A stretch of 51,292 nucleotides of DNA from Bdellovibrio sp. 28-41-41. Its GTDB lineage: Bacteria; Bdellovibrionota; Bdellovibrionia; Bdellovibrionales; Bdellovibrionaceae. Where the stretch lies: NCBI GenBank assembly GCA_002256935.1, contig NCGL01000015.1, positions 1 through 51,292 on the forward strand, given 5' to 3'. This document shows, piece after piece, positions 41,926 to 51,175 of the stretch. Both the position numbers and the translations under genes were made by a program. How positions within the stretch are numbered: the first letter of the stretch is position 1; every line of letters starts with the position of its first letter. Under the pieces are notes generated by a model. That model did not search any database. It saw only the letters and a program-made list of their open reading frames with translations, and had not been told where the DNA came from.

Positions 41926-43095
41926 TTACTTTCTTTCCAGGATAATTCCTGGAAAGTTTGAAAACGTAAAATAACTTAAATTCGCGCCTTTGATGAATTT
42001 TGAATGCAAAGCCGAAATGCTTTGTGTTCTTTCATCGTAGTTCTTGTCGATAACAACATATTTAGATTGTTTAGTTCCTGAGTTGTAAACATCTTCATAA
42101 CTTTCCCATACGCCACGCGCGATCGACGGGTTCTTGTTGAATGATTTTTTCCGTGTTGTCCAATTGTTTTGATCGAAGTACGCGTCGAAGAATAATTTCT
42201 GCCAGAACACAATCAGCTCGGGGTCCAAAATTTCCACGTTTACATTTGGAGATGCGGCAGGAGTCCACGATGAAGCAATGAGCTTGAGCTTGGATACAGG
42301 TTTCTTTAAGGCAACGTGAGTAATTTTGTTTGGTATTTCCACGTCCTCTGGAAGTGCAGTACCGGTGCCAAATAAATAATTGGGTAAATCAAACTGACGA
42401 CGCAGCAGCGGAGTAAGTGATTTGACACTCGCGATGCGCTCTAAAAAGTGTGCCGCAAAGCTACCACAGCCAGCGCCTTCATATTTTTCAGGTGATAAAA
42501 TCATGCTGAATTTTACCACCGGATTGTTCGGGTGATTAAAAAACTCAAACGTTTCGTTCACGATATTTTCGCAATCGCTTTCAGTGATTTCGATTACGGT
42601 CGCCATCAAGAAAATCCGCTTTGAATCACCAGCGGCGGCGGCTTTTTCGTTTTCTTCAATAAAATATTTAAAACGATTTTCTAGTTCGCCGGGATCTTGG
42701 ATAAATCCATCTTTGAATGTGGCCAGTAATGCGCTTAAACCCCAGCCGCCATCAAGTAGGGCCTGATGTTGATCACTGGATTCACCAGACAGTCCCATCA
42801 TGGATTCAAAAGGTTGGTCGCCCACTTTGCATTTCCAGCCGACCATTTCGTGACCTGGGTGAAAGTTTTTTTGAAAACTAAATGAATTGATAGAGTTGTG
42901 AAGACCTTCTGGTGTGCGGAAATCAACAACGATCGAAGGAACGCGCGAGATTAAAACGAAATAATTTTTAGGTTTTTCGTTCAGCTGGAAATACAGTTTA
43001 GACATGGTTCGCGGCCAACCCAAATTGCTGAAATCATCAGCGTGAGTCGTACAAAAGCTAGCTAATATAATAAAAAAATATAAAAAGCGCTCCAT
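41926..43095 (-). CDS. Secreted protein, unknown function
   Basis: A 389-residue exported protein with a signal peptide (FLYFFIILASFCTTHA, cut before DDFSNLG). The mature chain is soluble. Cysteines are few (WKCKVGD, SDCENIV, GAGCGSFAAHF). GAGCGSFAAHFLERI has the look of a catalytic or binding helix preceded by a glycine-rich turn, a thiol-protease-like arrangement, but no family is recognised and no partner histidine is evident. The C-terminus WTTRKKSFNKNPSIARGVWE is basic. First gene of a likely operon with the glycine-zipper gene. Confidence 0.72.
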   Translation of the reverse strand: MERFLYFFIILASFCTTHADDFSNLGWPRTMSKLYFQLNEKPKNYFVLISRVPSIVVDFRTPEGLHNSINSFSFQKNFHPGHEMVGWKCKVGDQPFESMMGLSGESSDQHQALLDGGWGLSALLATFKDGFIQDPGELENRFKYFIEENEKAAAAGDSKRIFLMATVIEITESDCENIVNETFEFFNHPNNPVVKFSMILSPEKYEGAGCGSFAAHFLERIASVKSLTPLLRRQFDLPNYLFGTGTALPEDVEIPNKITHVALKKPVSKLKLIASSWTPAASPNVNVEILDPELIVFWQKLFFDAYFDQNNWTTRKKSFNKNPSIARGVWESYEDVYNSGTKQSKYVVIDKNYDERTQSISALHSKFIKGANLSYFTFSNFPGIILERK

Positions 43096-43231
43096 TAAGG
43101 AACTGGTTATATTTCAATTTTGTTTTTTTTGAATCTTTGTTTTTGGTTTTTGTATTATTTTATGGAATGTCTAAAAAGATTACGCCCATTTTTACACTGT
43201 GGGGGGGCGCCTAGCCGGGCTTGCATTTTAG

Positions 43232-44635
43232 TTACATTTTAACAGACGGAGCGGGGATTTGGGCGACCTTCTTGCTAGAATCTGGCACTAGTTTCCATGT
43301 AGTGAGGATACTGTTGTAGCTGAATGTGACCTTTCTAGAACCCAGATCCATATAGACTTTGATTTCTTTTGGGTCAGCACTTTCTAATTTTAGAATTTTA
43401 AAGAATTTGGGATTAAGTTGTAGTTCCGTTGAAGCTAGGTATGACAAATAATCCCACCGGATAAATGGTTCAAACGTTTTTCCATCATCTACGCTGCGAT
43501 ATGAACCCACGTACCAGACATTTTTTGTAATACAAACCGGCCAGTTTTCATCTTTGAAGAAATCAAGTTTTGTCCACGTGGAACCATTTTCGGTGCGGTA
43601 AATTCCATTAGACGAAATTAACCCGCTGGACGGTGATTCATTCGACATATCGCTAGAAAAAATTCCAGACGTCGTTAGTTCACTCAGTGTTTTTACTACT
43701 TGGTTGGATTGAGTGGAACGTAATTTTTTCCACCAAACTTCACCATGTTCAGCCAGGCGAGAAATGACCCAGCGGCTAGGTTCAAGATCAACGATCTCTA
43801 ATTTTGATTTTAATTTTGGACCATTGTCACGATGAACTAAGCTGAAACCGCGCTTCTTATCGGTAACGAACGCTTTGATGTCTGCGATATTCAGTAAATC
43901 ATTCTGCTTGGTGCGAACGGCGCGGCCCTCGCGATATTTAACTTCCGTCCAGCCATTTTTGTTATGTAGCACCCACGACGCAAAATCGGCTTTTAAGATC
44001 ACATGTCCTGAATCAATGAAACCAGTTTGGCCATTGTACGTGACCCGAATTTTTTCTTCTTTCCATTCCAAAACTTTAAGGCGAGTCCCTTGCGGAACGG
44101 TCGTGATCATTTTCGAGTTATCATCGGCTGTTTCCTTTAGAAACGTCGACATGTAAGTCAGAACGAGACCGACATCTTCGGAGAACGAAGAAAAGTCACT
44201 GGCGCGAGCCAGGCCATGTTTGCCCGTTTTTAGATTTTCAATTTCTATCCAATCTTCAGATTGAGTGCTGACTAAGCGAACGACATCGCCTTTCAAAATG
44301 TAGAAGGCTTCTTTTGATTTACTATCTCGCTTTTCTAAAACAGAATAGCTACGGTTTGATGTGATTAAATCAGATACATGAATGTCTTTGGCCATTTCGT
44401 GCGACTCGAAAAAGAAATCGCGTTTATCCCAAATAACTTGGTAGGTGTTAGTTTCTTCGGTTCTGATTTTTTTTGATTCTAGTTCGTCTTCAGAAAGTTG
44501 GCCGGACGCGAATTGGCTATGCGGGGTTTTGTAGAATAAAGGAGCACCTTTTTCAAAGTGGGATGCTAGGGACGTGGACGCGCTTAAAAACGATCCCAAA
44601 CATGACCCAATTAGTGCGCGGCTGATCAAGCTCAT
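43232..44635 (-). CDS. Exported SH3b-domain protein with BNR-like repeats
   Basis: A 467-residue exported protein. After the signal peptide (FLSASTSLASHFEKG) two bacterial SH3 domains are visible: about residues 95-150 (FYILKGDVVRLVSTQSEDWI) and 170-220 (TTVPQGTRLKVLEWKEEKIR then VTYNGQTGFIDSGHVI). SH3b domains usually bind cell wall or peptides. Further on, IYRTENGSTWTKLDFF and YRSVDDGKTFEPF are Asp-box (BNR) motifs, seen in sialidase-like propellers and photosystem assembly factors. No catalytic domain is recognised, so it is probably a binding protein of the envelope. It stands alone. Confidence 0.75.
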   Translation of the reverse strand: MSLISRALIGSCLGSFLSASTSLASHFEKGAPLFYKTPHSQFASGQLSEDELESKKIRTEETNTYQVIWDKRDFFFESHEMAKDIHVSDLITSNRSYSVLEKRDSKSKEAFYILKGDVVRLVSTQSEDWIEIENLKTGKHGLARASDFSSFSEDVGLVLTYMSTFLKETADDNSKMITTVPQGTRLKVLEWKEEKIRVTYNGQTGFIDSGHVILKADFASWVLHNKNGWTEVKYREGRAVRTKQNDLLNIADIKAFVTDKKRGFSLVHRDNGPKLKSKLEIVDLEPSRWVISRLAEHGEVWWKKLRSTQSNQVVKTLSELTTSGIFSSDMSNESPSSGLISSNGIYRTENGSTWTKLDFFKDENWPVCITKNVWYVGSYRSVDDGKTFEPFIRWDYLSYLASTELQLNPKFFKILKLESADPKEIKVYMDLGSRKVTFSYNSILTTWKLVPDSSKKVAQIPAPSVKM

Positions 44636-44769
44636 TTTTAATGTTTTCCTTAGGAAATACCCTGCTTTAATTTTCTAACGAGGCGCCTAAGGGCACAAGA
44701 CCTTTTGACGTAAAACTTGTCTTTGGTTAGAACTATTCCTTTCAACTAACCTTTAGTAGGGGGCTTTTC

Positions 44770-45651
44770 TTGGGTACCAATCAAAATTTAATCTCAAATC
44801 TGAAAACTATCGGCGTTTTAGGCGCTGGGCAAATGGGCAACGGAATCGCTCAGGTAGCTGCGGCGACCGGCTACGACGTGATTCTGTGCGACATTTCTGA
44901 AGAATCTCTTAAGAAAGCCATCAAAACGGTCACAAGCTCATTAGAAAAACTGGTTTCTAAGAATATCATCACAGAAGACTTAAAAATTTCGGCTCTGTCG
45001 CGAATCAAAACATCCACTCAATTGGGCGATTTGAAAAATGTAGATGTGTTTATTGAAGCGGCGACAGAGAACATCGAATTGAAAATTAAAATTTTCAAAG
45101 ACGTCGATGCGTTGATCAAACCTGAAGCTTATTTATTTTCAAACACATCCTCAATTTCTATTACGAAATTAGCAGGGGCAACGAAACGTCCACAAAAAGT
45201 AGCCGGCATGCATTTTATGAATCCGGTGCCCTTGATGAAATTAGTCGAAGGTATTCGCGGACTACAAACGACAGATGAAACATTTGATGTGATGAGACAG
45301 CTTACTGAAAAATTAGGTAAGACATTTGTCCCTTCAGTGAAAGACATGCCGGGATTTATCGTTAACCGTATCTTGATGCCGATGATAAATGAGGCGATCT
45401 ACACGTTACATGAAGGCATCGCCGATGTGGAAAGCATCGATCAAGCGATGAAACTAGGAACCAACCAGCCAATGGGTCCACTTACGTTAGCGGACTTTAT
45501 TGGTTTAGATACATGCCTTTCTATTATGCACGTGTTGCATGACGGTTTAGGAGATAGTAAATACCGCCCGTGCCCACTTTTAACAAAATATGTTGAAGCG
45601 GGTTGGTTAGGTAAAAAATCAGGACGAGGATTCTATAATTATGGGACATGA
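44770..45651 (+). CDS. 3-hydroxyacyl-CoA (3-hydroxybutyryl-CoA) dehydrogenase
   Basis: A 293-residue NAD-dependent dehydrogenase: Rossmann motif GVLGAGQMGNGIAQVAAATG, then AATENIELKIKIFKD, FSNTSSISITKLAG, the catalytic His in GMHFMNPVPLMKLVE, and the C-terminal helical domain (GFIVNRILMPMINEAIYTL, LADFIGLDTCL). It interconverts 3-hydroxyacyl-CoA and 3-oxoacyl-CoA. The start is TTG 44770, supported by AGTAGGGGGC seven bases upstream; no ATG lies in a better place. It overlaps the enoyl-CoA hydratase gene by 11 bases and leads the acyl-CoA operon. Confidence 0.92.
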   Translation: MGTNQNLISNLKTIGVLGAGQMGNGIAQVAAATGYDVILCDISEESLKKAIKTVTSSLEKLVSKNIITEDLKISALSRIKTSTQLGDLKNVDVFIEAATENIELKIKIFKDVDALIKPEAYLFSNTSSISITKLAGATKRPQKVAGMHFMNPVPLMKLVEGIRGLQTTDETFDVMRQLTEKLGKTFVPSVKDMPGFIVNRILMPMINEAIYTLHEGIADVESIDQAMKLGTNQPMGPLTLADFIGLDTCLSIMHVLHDGLGDSKYRPCPLLTKYVEAGWLGKKSGRGFYNYGT

Positions 45652-46438
45652 ATATAATCATATAAAGTTAAATACCGAGAACACATTATGGACATTGACG
45701 ATCAATCGTCCTAAGGCACTGAACGCATTGAACGGCGAAGTGCTTGATGAAATGGGACAGTTCCTGCGCCAGATTTCTGAAATGGAATTTGAACATTGCC
45801 GTGGTTTGATTATCACAGGCGAAGGACCCAAGGCCTTTGTAGCCGGTGCTGATATCAAAGAATTAAACAGTCTTGATGAAGCCGGAGCGCGTGTGTTCGC
45901 ACAAAAAGGTCAGCGCGTATTTCAAGAATTAAATTTACTTAAAGTTCCTGTGATCGCGGCCGTTAACGGGTTTGCCTTAGGTGGCGGCTGTGAACTGGCA
46001 CTGGCTTGTGATTTTATCTACGCCACATCGAGCGCTAAATTTGGTTTGCCAGAAACGTCTTTGGGTTTAATCCCAGGATTTGGTGGAACCGTACGCATGG
46101 CGCGTGCCATTGGAATTCGTGCAACTCGAGAACTTGTATTCTCTGGTGAAATGATTTCGGCAGAAGAGGGCATGCGTTTAGGTTTGGTTCGTCGTGTATT
46201 CGAAACGTCAGAAGAAATGATGGTTGAAGCTAAAAAGAAAATGGAAATGATTTTTACACGCGGGCCGCTCGCTGTGGCGAGCGCAAAAAACACGGTGAAC
46301 CGTGTGTATGACATGGATATCGATGAAGCTTTGAAATATGAAGCCAGCAGCTTTTCAAAGCTATTTCAAAGTGACGATGTTCGTGAAGGCACTCAGGCCT
46401 TTATTGAATCTAGAAAGCCTGTGTTTAAAGGAAATTAA
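45641..46438 (+). CDS. Enoyl-CoA hydratase/isomerase family protein
   Basis: A 265-residue crotonase-fold enzyme: NRPKALNALNGEVLDEM, the oxyanion-hole segment FVAGADIKEL, NGFALGGGCELALACD and GLPETSLGLIPGFGGTVRMA, with both catalytic glutamates (E in GGGCELAL and PETSLGL). It hydrates 2-enoyl-CoA to 3-hydroxyacyl-CoA, the step before the dehydrogenase encoded just upstream (11-base overlap). Together with FadE these cover three reactions of beta-oxidation. Short-chain (crotonase-like) preference is likely but not certain. Confidence 0.92.
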   Translation: MGHEYNHIKLNTENTLWTLTINRPKALNALNGEVLDEMGQFLRQISEMEFEHCRGLIITGEGPKAFVAGADIKELNSLDEAGARVFAQKGQRVFQELNLLKVPVIAAVNGFALGGGCELALACDFIYATSSAKFGLPETSLGLIPGFGGTVRMARAIGIRATRELVFSGEMISAEEGMRLGLVRRVFETSEEMMVEAKKKMEMIFTRGPLAVASAKNTVNRVYDMDIDEALKYEASSFSKLFQSDDVREGTQAFIESRKPVFKGN

Positions 46439-46474
46439 GACCTAAAGGGAACTAAGAACTAAAGGAAATTCAGA

Positions 46475-49400
46475 ATGAAGTACAAGAATCCTATTCGCGT
46501 TGTAACTGCAGCGGCCTTGTTCGATGGTCACGACGCCACGATTAATATCATCCGTCGTATTTTGCAAGACGGCGGCGCCGAAGTTATTCACTTGGGCCAT
46601 AACCGCAGTGTGAAAGATGTCGTTAAAGCCGTGATTCAAGAAGGCGCGCAAGGCGTGTGTGTCAGTTCGTATCAGGGCGGGCATATGGAGTACTTCAAAT
46701 ATTTAAAAGACATTCTAGATGACTGTGGTTTGTCGCATGTTAAAATTTTCGGCGGTGGCGGCGGCGTTATCGTTTGGGAAGAAAAAATTGAATTAGAGAA
46801 ATACGGTATCAGCCAGATTTTCCATCCCGAAGATGGAAGGCGCATGGGTCTTGAAGGCATGATCAACATGATTCTAACGGAATGTGATTTTGACCCGCGC
46901 TCGATCACTCCGAAACGTATTCCTAAAAACGACGCTTATAAAAAAACATTTGGTTCTGACCCCATTCCACAAATTGAACTTGGTCGCGCTCTGTACGCGG
47001 TCGAGATGGGTGACAAAGTCGATCTCGCTCAATACAAATTAGACGATTTTAAAAACAAGTCTGGTCACTTGCCTCCCGTGATTGGTATTACTGGTACGGG
47101 TGGTGCTGGTAAGTCGTCATTGATTGATGAAATTGCCCTACGATTCTTGCACTTTTATCCGAATTTGAAAATTGCTATCGCCTGCGTGGATCCATCGAAA
47201 CGTAAAACGGGTGGCGCGCTATTAGGCGATCGTATCCGAATGAATTCGTTGTCGCGCGATCGTATTTTTATGCGTAGCCTAGCGACGCGTGGATCGGGTG
47301 TCGAAATTTCAAAACAATTGATCGATGTTTTAGATATCTATCGTAAATTAGACTTTGATTTAATTATCGCAGAAACGAGCGGTATCGGTCAGGCGTCTTC
47401 ACAGATCACTGATCTGTGCGATATTCCTTTGTATGTAATGACCAGCGAGTTTGGTGCGCCTTCGCAACTAGAGAAAATCGACATGATCGATTACGCGCAC
47501 TTGATAGCGATTAATAAATCGGATCGTAAGGGGTCTTTGGACGCGCAGAAAGCGGTTCAGAAGCAGTACAAACGATCGCGGAAGTTGTTTGATGATAACG
47601 TACAGGTGCCGGTGTTCTTAACTCAGGCCGCGCAGTTCAATGATGCGGGAGTCAATCAGTTGTTTTTTGAAATGATGGATCAGGCAAAAGCGTTTGAAGC
47701 TAAGAATGCGAAAACACCTCAAGCCGATTCAAAGTGGAATTTAACAGCCGCACAGAAAGCATCGGTAGTAGCCGGTGCGAGTGCGCCTGTTATCCCGGGC
47801 CACAGAACTCAGTATTTGCTAGAGATCACTAATTCTGTTCGCAATTATAAAAAACGCGTTCAGGTTTTGTCGGACGATTTAGCTATCGTCGGAAGTCTGA
47901 GCCGAATTGGATCAACGACTCTGAAAGATAAAATTAATTCGGGCGATATCGAAAATTTCAGAAACGATGTTTTGAAAAAATTGGATGAGAGTGAACGCAA
48001 AGACTTGTTATCTTGGGACGAGAAAACAAAAACGTATCAAGCCGATCAAATGGTCTTTAAGGTTCGTGATAAAGAATTTAGAAATCCACTGACGTCATTA
48101 TCATTATCAGGCAGTAAAATTCGTAAAGTCGTGTTTCCTAAGTTTCGTGACTGGGGCGATCGCTTTCGTTTCTTAAAACTTGAAAACGTACCTGGCGAAT
48201 TCCCATATACAGCTGGTGTGTTTCCGTTAAAACGCGCGGATGAAGACCCTAAACGTATGTTCGCAGGTGAAGGCCCACCGGAACGGACAAACAGACGTTT
48301 CCATTTCTTATGCGAAGGTGAAACGGCCCATCGTCTGTCAACTGCATTTGATTCTGTAACTCTATATGGACAAGATCCTGATTTGCGTCCAGATATTTTT
48401 GGCAAAGTCGGCGAGAGCGGCGTTAGCATTTGTTCACTCGAAGACATGAAAAAACTGTATGACGGGTTTGATTTATGTTCGCCTAACACCAGTGTGAGTA
48501 TGACGATTAATGGACCGGCGCCGATCATCTTGGCGTTTTTCTTTAATACGGCGTTTGATCAGCAAGTCGTGAAGAAAGAAAAAGAACTGGGTCGTAAGTT
48601 AAACGATGCGGAATCTTTAGACCTGATGGACTGGACTCTGCAAAATGTGCGCGGAACTGTTCAGGCCGATATCTTAAAGGAAGATCAAGGTCAAAACACA
48701 TGTATTTTCTCGATTCAGTTTGCATTGAAAATGATGGGCGACATTCAAGAGTACTTTGTTAAGAAAAATGTAAAAAATTTCTACTCGGTCAGTATCTCTG
48801 GCTACCATATTGCCGAAGCGGGTGCGAACCCGATTTCGCAGTTGGCATTTACATTGTCGAACGGTTTCACATTCGTTGAATACTATTTAAATCGCGGGAT
48901 GAACATCGATGATTTTGCCGGCAACTTAAGTTTCTTCTTTTCAAACGGTTTAGATCCAGAGTACACGGTTTTAGGTCGTGTGGCTCGTCGTATCTGGGCG
49001 ATTGCGATGAAAGATCTGTATAAAGCTAATGATCGTTCGCAAAAATTAAAATATCATATTCAAACCAGCGGACGATCATTGCATGCGCAAGAAATTGCGT
49101 TCAATGATATTCGAACAACATTACAAGCTTTGCTTGCGATCCAAGATAACTGCAACAGCTTGCATACCAATGCGTATGATGAAGCGATCACGACGCCGAC
49201 TCAAGAATCTGTTCGTCGTGCGATGGCCATCCAGATGATTATTAATCGTGAATTCGGCAATACGAAGAATGAAAATACTCTGCAAGGCAGTTTCTATATT
49301 GATGAGTTAACAGATCTTGTAGAAGAAGCTGTGTTAGAAGAATTCATGCGTATTAATGAGCGCGGCGGTGTTTTGGGCGCGATGGAAACTCAGTATCAGC

Positions 49401-49759
49401 GTTCTAAAATTCAAGATGAGTCATTGTATTACGAGAAATTAAAACACGACGGAACATTGCCAATCATTGGAGTGAATACATTCATTGATCCGGCGACATT
49501 AAAGGTGGACTATGTGCCACCAAAAATTGAATTGGCGCGCGCCAGTTATGACGAGAAACAATTGCAACTGAATCGCGTGACTCAATTAAAATTAGATCAC
49601 AAATCAGATGCGGATAAATTGTTGAGTGATCTAAAAACTACGGCATTAGGTGGCGAGAATATTTTTGCCGCCTTGATGAAGGCTGCTCGCCATTGCAGCT
49701 TGTACCAAATGACTCAGGCTTTGTATGAAGTCGGTGGGGAGTATAGAAGAAATGTTTAA
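46475..49759 (+). CDS. icmF: Fused isobutyryl-CoA mutase (IcmF) with B12 and G-protein domains
   Basis: A 1094-residue cobalamin enzyme. Residues about 5-130: B12-binding domain, with H19 of FDGHDATINI the lower cobalt ligand. About 200-420: MeaB/ArgK-type GTPase chaperone, with P-loop GTGGAGKSS (K213). About 560-1090: acyl-CoA mutase barrel (FPYTAGVFPLKRADEDP, MTINGPAPIILAFFFNTAFD, SISGYHIAEAGANP). This order is unique to IcmF, which interconverts isobutyryl- and n-butyryl-CoA; relatives accept isovaleryl/pivalyl-CoA. Ribosome site AAAGGAA. It follows the hydratase by 36 bases in one operon, letting branched acyl-CoA enter beta-oxidation. The next gene starts eight bases before its stop. Confidence 0.95.
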   Translation: MKYKNPIRVVTAAALFDGHDATINIIRRILQDGGAEVIHLGHNRSVKDVVKAVIQEGAQGVCVSSYQGGHMEYFKYLKDILDDCGLSHVKIFGGGGGVIVWEEKIELEKYGISQIFHPEDGRRMGLEGMINMILTECDFDPRSITPKRIPKNDAYKKTFGSDPIPQIELGRALYAVEMGDKVDLAQYKLDDFKNKSGHLPPVIGITGTGGAGKSSLIDEIALRFLHFYPNLKIAIACVDPSKRKTGGALLGDRIRMNSLSRDRIFMRSLATRGSGVEISKQLIDVLDIYRKLDFDLIIAETSGIGQASSQITDLCDIPLYVMTSEFGAPSQLEKIDMIDYAHLIAINKSDRKGSLDAQKAVQKQYKRSRKLFDDNVQVPVFLTQAAQFNDAGVNQLFFEMMDQAKAFEAKNAKTPQADSKWNLTAAQKASVVAGASAPVIPGHRTQYLLEITNSVRNYKKRVQVLSDDLAIVGSLSRIGSTTLKDKINSGDIENFRNDVLKKLDESERKDLLSWDEKTKTYQADQMVFKVRDKEFRNPLTSLSLSGSKIRKVVFPKFRDWGDRFRFLKLENVPGEFPYTAGVFPLKRADEDPKRMFAGEGPPERTNRRFHFLCEGETAHRLSTAFDSVTLYGQDPDLRPDIFGKVGESGVSICSLEDMKKLYDGFDLCSPNTSVSMTINGPAPIILAFFFNTAFDQQVVKKEKELGRKLNDAESLDLMDWTLQNVRGTVQADILKEDQGQNTCIFSIQFALKMMGDIQEYFVKKNVKNFYSVSISGYHIAEAGANPISQLAFTLSNGFTFVEYYLNRGMNIDDFAGNLSFFFSNGLDPEYTVLGRVARRIWAIAMKDLYKANDRSQKLKYHIQTSGRSLHAQEIAFNDIRTTLQALLAIQDNCNSLHTNAYDEAITTPTQESVRRAMAIQMIINREFGNTKNENTLQGSFYIDELTDLVEEAVLEEFMRINERGGVLGAMETQYQRSKIQDESLYYEKLKHDGTLPIIGVNTFIDPATLKVDYVPPKIELARASYDEKQLQLNRVTQLKLDHKSDADKLLSDLKTTALGGENIFAALMKAARHCSLYQMTQALYEVGGEYRRNV

Positions 49760-50363
49760 TTTAAAACTACTATCGATTTCGGTTTTCCTATATAGCGCGA
49801 TCACATTTGCGGTGACAGATTCTGCAGACGTTACTCAGTCTACCTATCGTTTGCAGAACTTTTTTGGTGCGGATATCTATACTGGTCCCACGATGGTGAC
49901 GGGTGGATTTTCTGATCAGAAGAATCCGAATTCATATGGTTTTGCTTTGAATGTATTTTTTATGCCTGTGGATCAAGTGCCATTTCCGAGTTATATGAGC
50001 ATCGGAAACTATAATTTTTCCATGGTTAGCAAAGATTCTTCGTACCCAATGCCGGTAGGGCAAGAGGTATTGTTTTCATCTAGTTTCATGAACCTTATGG
50101 TGTCTATTTATAGTACTCATAATTGGGGTTTATATGTCGGAGTGGGGTACTCGCTTATATCGCTCCTTAACGATAAAGATACGAAAAATATTCAGAACTA
50201 CGGTTCGCAACAGTATGAATTGCAGGCCCGCTACAAGATCACAGATCGTTGGGGAATGAACTATCGAACCAAATGGCAGCAAATAAATCAGTACCAAAGC
50301 GGAAAGTTTTCTTTTATAGAGATGTGGACTCACCTCGTGGGGGTAAGTTATCTAATTTTCTAG
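49752..50363 (+). CDS. Candidate outer-membrane protein, unknown function
   Basis: A 203-residue exported protein: signal peptide (FNLKLLSISVFLYSAITFA, cut before VTDSA), then tyrosine-rich amphipathic strands (YGFALNVFFMPVDQVP, NWGLYVGVGYSLISLL, YELQARYKITDRWGMNYRTK) and a final strand ending in phenylalanine (VGVSYLIF). This is the pattern of a small eight-stranded outer-membrane barrel. The start ATG 49752 overlaps the end of icmF by eight bases, in place of a longer start at 49725. Why a barrel should be coupled to icmF is unclear; it may simply share the transcript. Eight bases separate it from the protease gene. Confidence 0.68.
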   Translation: MFNLKLLSISVFLYSAITFAVTDSADVTQSTYRLQNFFGADIYTGPTMVTGGFSDQKNPNSYGFALNVFFMPVDQVPFPSYMSIGNYNFSMVSKDSSYPMPVGQEVLFSSSFMNLMVSIYSTHNWGLYVGVGYSLISLLNDKDTKNIQNYGSQQYELQARYKITDRWGMNYRTKWQQINQYQSGKFSFIEMWTHLVGVSYLIF

Positions 50364-50371
50364 GGGGGCCT

Positions 50372-51118
50372 ATGAAATTCACATCTGTTATCGTAGCACT
50401 TTTTATTTCTGTAAGTGCACTGGCGCAAGTGACTCGCGACGTGCTCACAAACAACAATCGCAAGGTTGTCGGGATGGACAACACCAAATTGGTTGATGCC
50501 AATATGCTCAGTATTCCGTTTAAATATCGTGATATCGCCGAATCCGTTGGTTTGATGTCAATGGGTTGCACAGGCACTCATATCGGTAACGGATTAGTCA
50601 TTTCTGCCGGACATTGCTTCGAGGCAGGTAAAATTGCCCGCTACCGTTCAACATGTGATGGTATTCAAGTTTTCTGGAACGTTCGTGAAGGCCGACAGCC
50701 ATCAGGCGTGAGTAACTGCCGTCAGTTGCTAGTATTAGAATTAAACAATCAAAAAGATTACGCTCTTTTCCGAGTCGACAATCCACCTCGTGCGTCTGTA
50801 AAGATCAGAGCTGTGGGACGTCCGCCGCTAGGAACTCGAGTGACAATCTTTTCGCATCCTTTTAAAAATCCATTAACGTGGTCTGGAACATGTGAAATCA
50901 CTCGGGCGATAAATTTTGGGTTACCAGCACAAGCGATTCATCATAATTGTGATACAAACCCAGGCAGCAGCGGTGCTGCGATTGTCGATGCCGTGTCTCT
51001 AGAAGTTGTGGGAATTCATGGCGGCGGTGTTTCAAAAGGGCAATCGGGTGCCAACTACGCTACCTACATTGATTGGACTTATATCCCAGCGGTACTGCAG
51101 CGATTGGGCTATAGATAA
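50372..51118 (+). CDS. Secreted trypsin-like (S1/V8-type) serine protease
   Basis: A 248-residue exported protease: signal peptide (MKFTSVIVALFISVSALA), then the chymotrypsin-fold triad: His in GLVISAGHCFEAGK, Asp in NQKDYALFRVD and Ser in DTNPGSSGAAIVDAV. The GSSG serine motif and the simple cysteine pattern (TCDG, SNCRQ, GTCEI, HNCDT) fit the glutamyl-endopeptidase/V8-like end of the family. ATG 50372 is chosen for its AGGGGGG ribosome site and clean signal peptide over the ATG at 50249 inside the barrel gene. It is followed in seven bases by a 24-bp perfect inverted repeat. Confidence 0.9.
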   Translation: MKFTSVIVALFISVSALAQVTRDVLTNNNRKVVGMDNTKLVDANMLSIPFKYRDIAESVGLMSMGCTGTHIGNGLVISAGHCFEAGKIARYRSTCDGIQVFWNVREGRQPSGVSNCRQLLVLELNNQKDYALFRVDNPPRASVKIRAVGRPPLGTRVTIFSHPFKNPLTWSGTCEITRAINFGLPAQAIHHNCDTNPGSSGAAIVDAVSLEVVGIHGGGVSKGQSGANYATYIDWTYIPAVLQRLGYR

Positions 51119-51124
51119 TCTTCG

Positions 51125-51175
51125 GTGCCAGGCTACTTTTACGGACGCAACGCGTCCGTAAAAGTAGCCTGGCAC
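51125..51175. repeat. 24-bp perfect inverted repeat with GTGCCAGG ends
   Basis: Arms 51125-51148 and 51152-51175 are exact reverse complements around loop AAC. The ends GTGCCAGGCTACTTTTACGG share GTGCCAGG with the cluster at 30606-30775. It may also stop transcription of the protease gene, though it lacks a T run. Confidence 0.85.

Noticed and set aside
48046..48528. Minus-strand open frame of 160 codons inside icmF
   Set aside because: It lies fully within the conserved mutase domain and has no features of its own.
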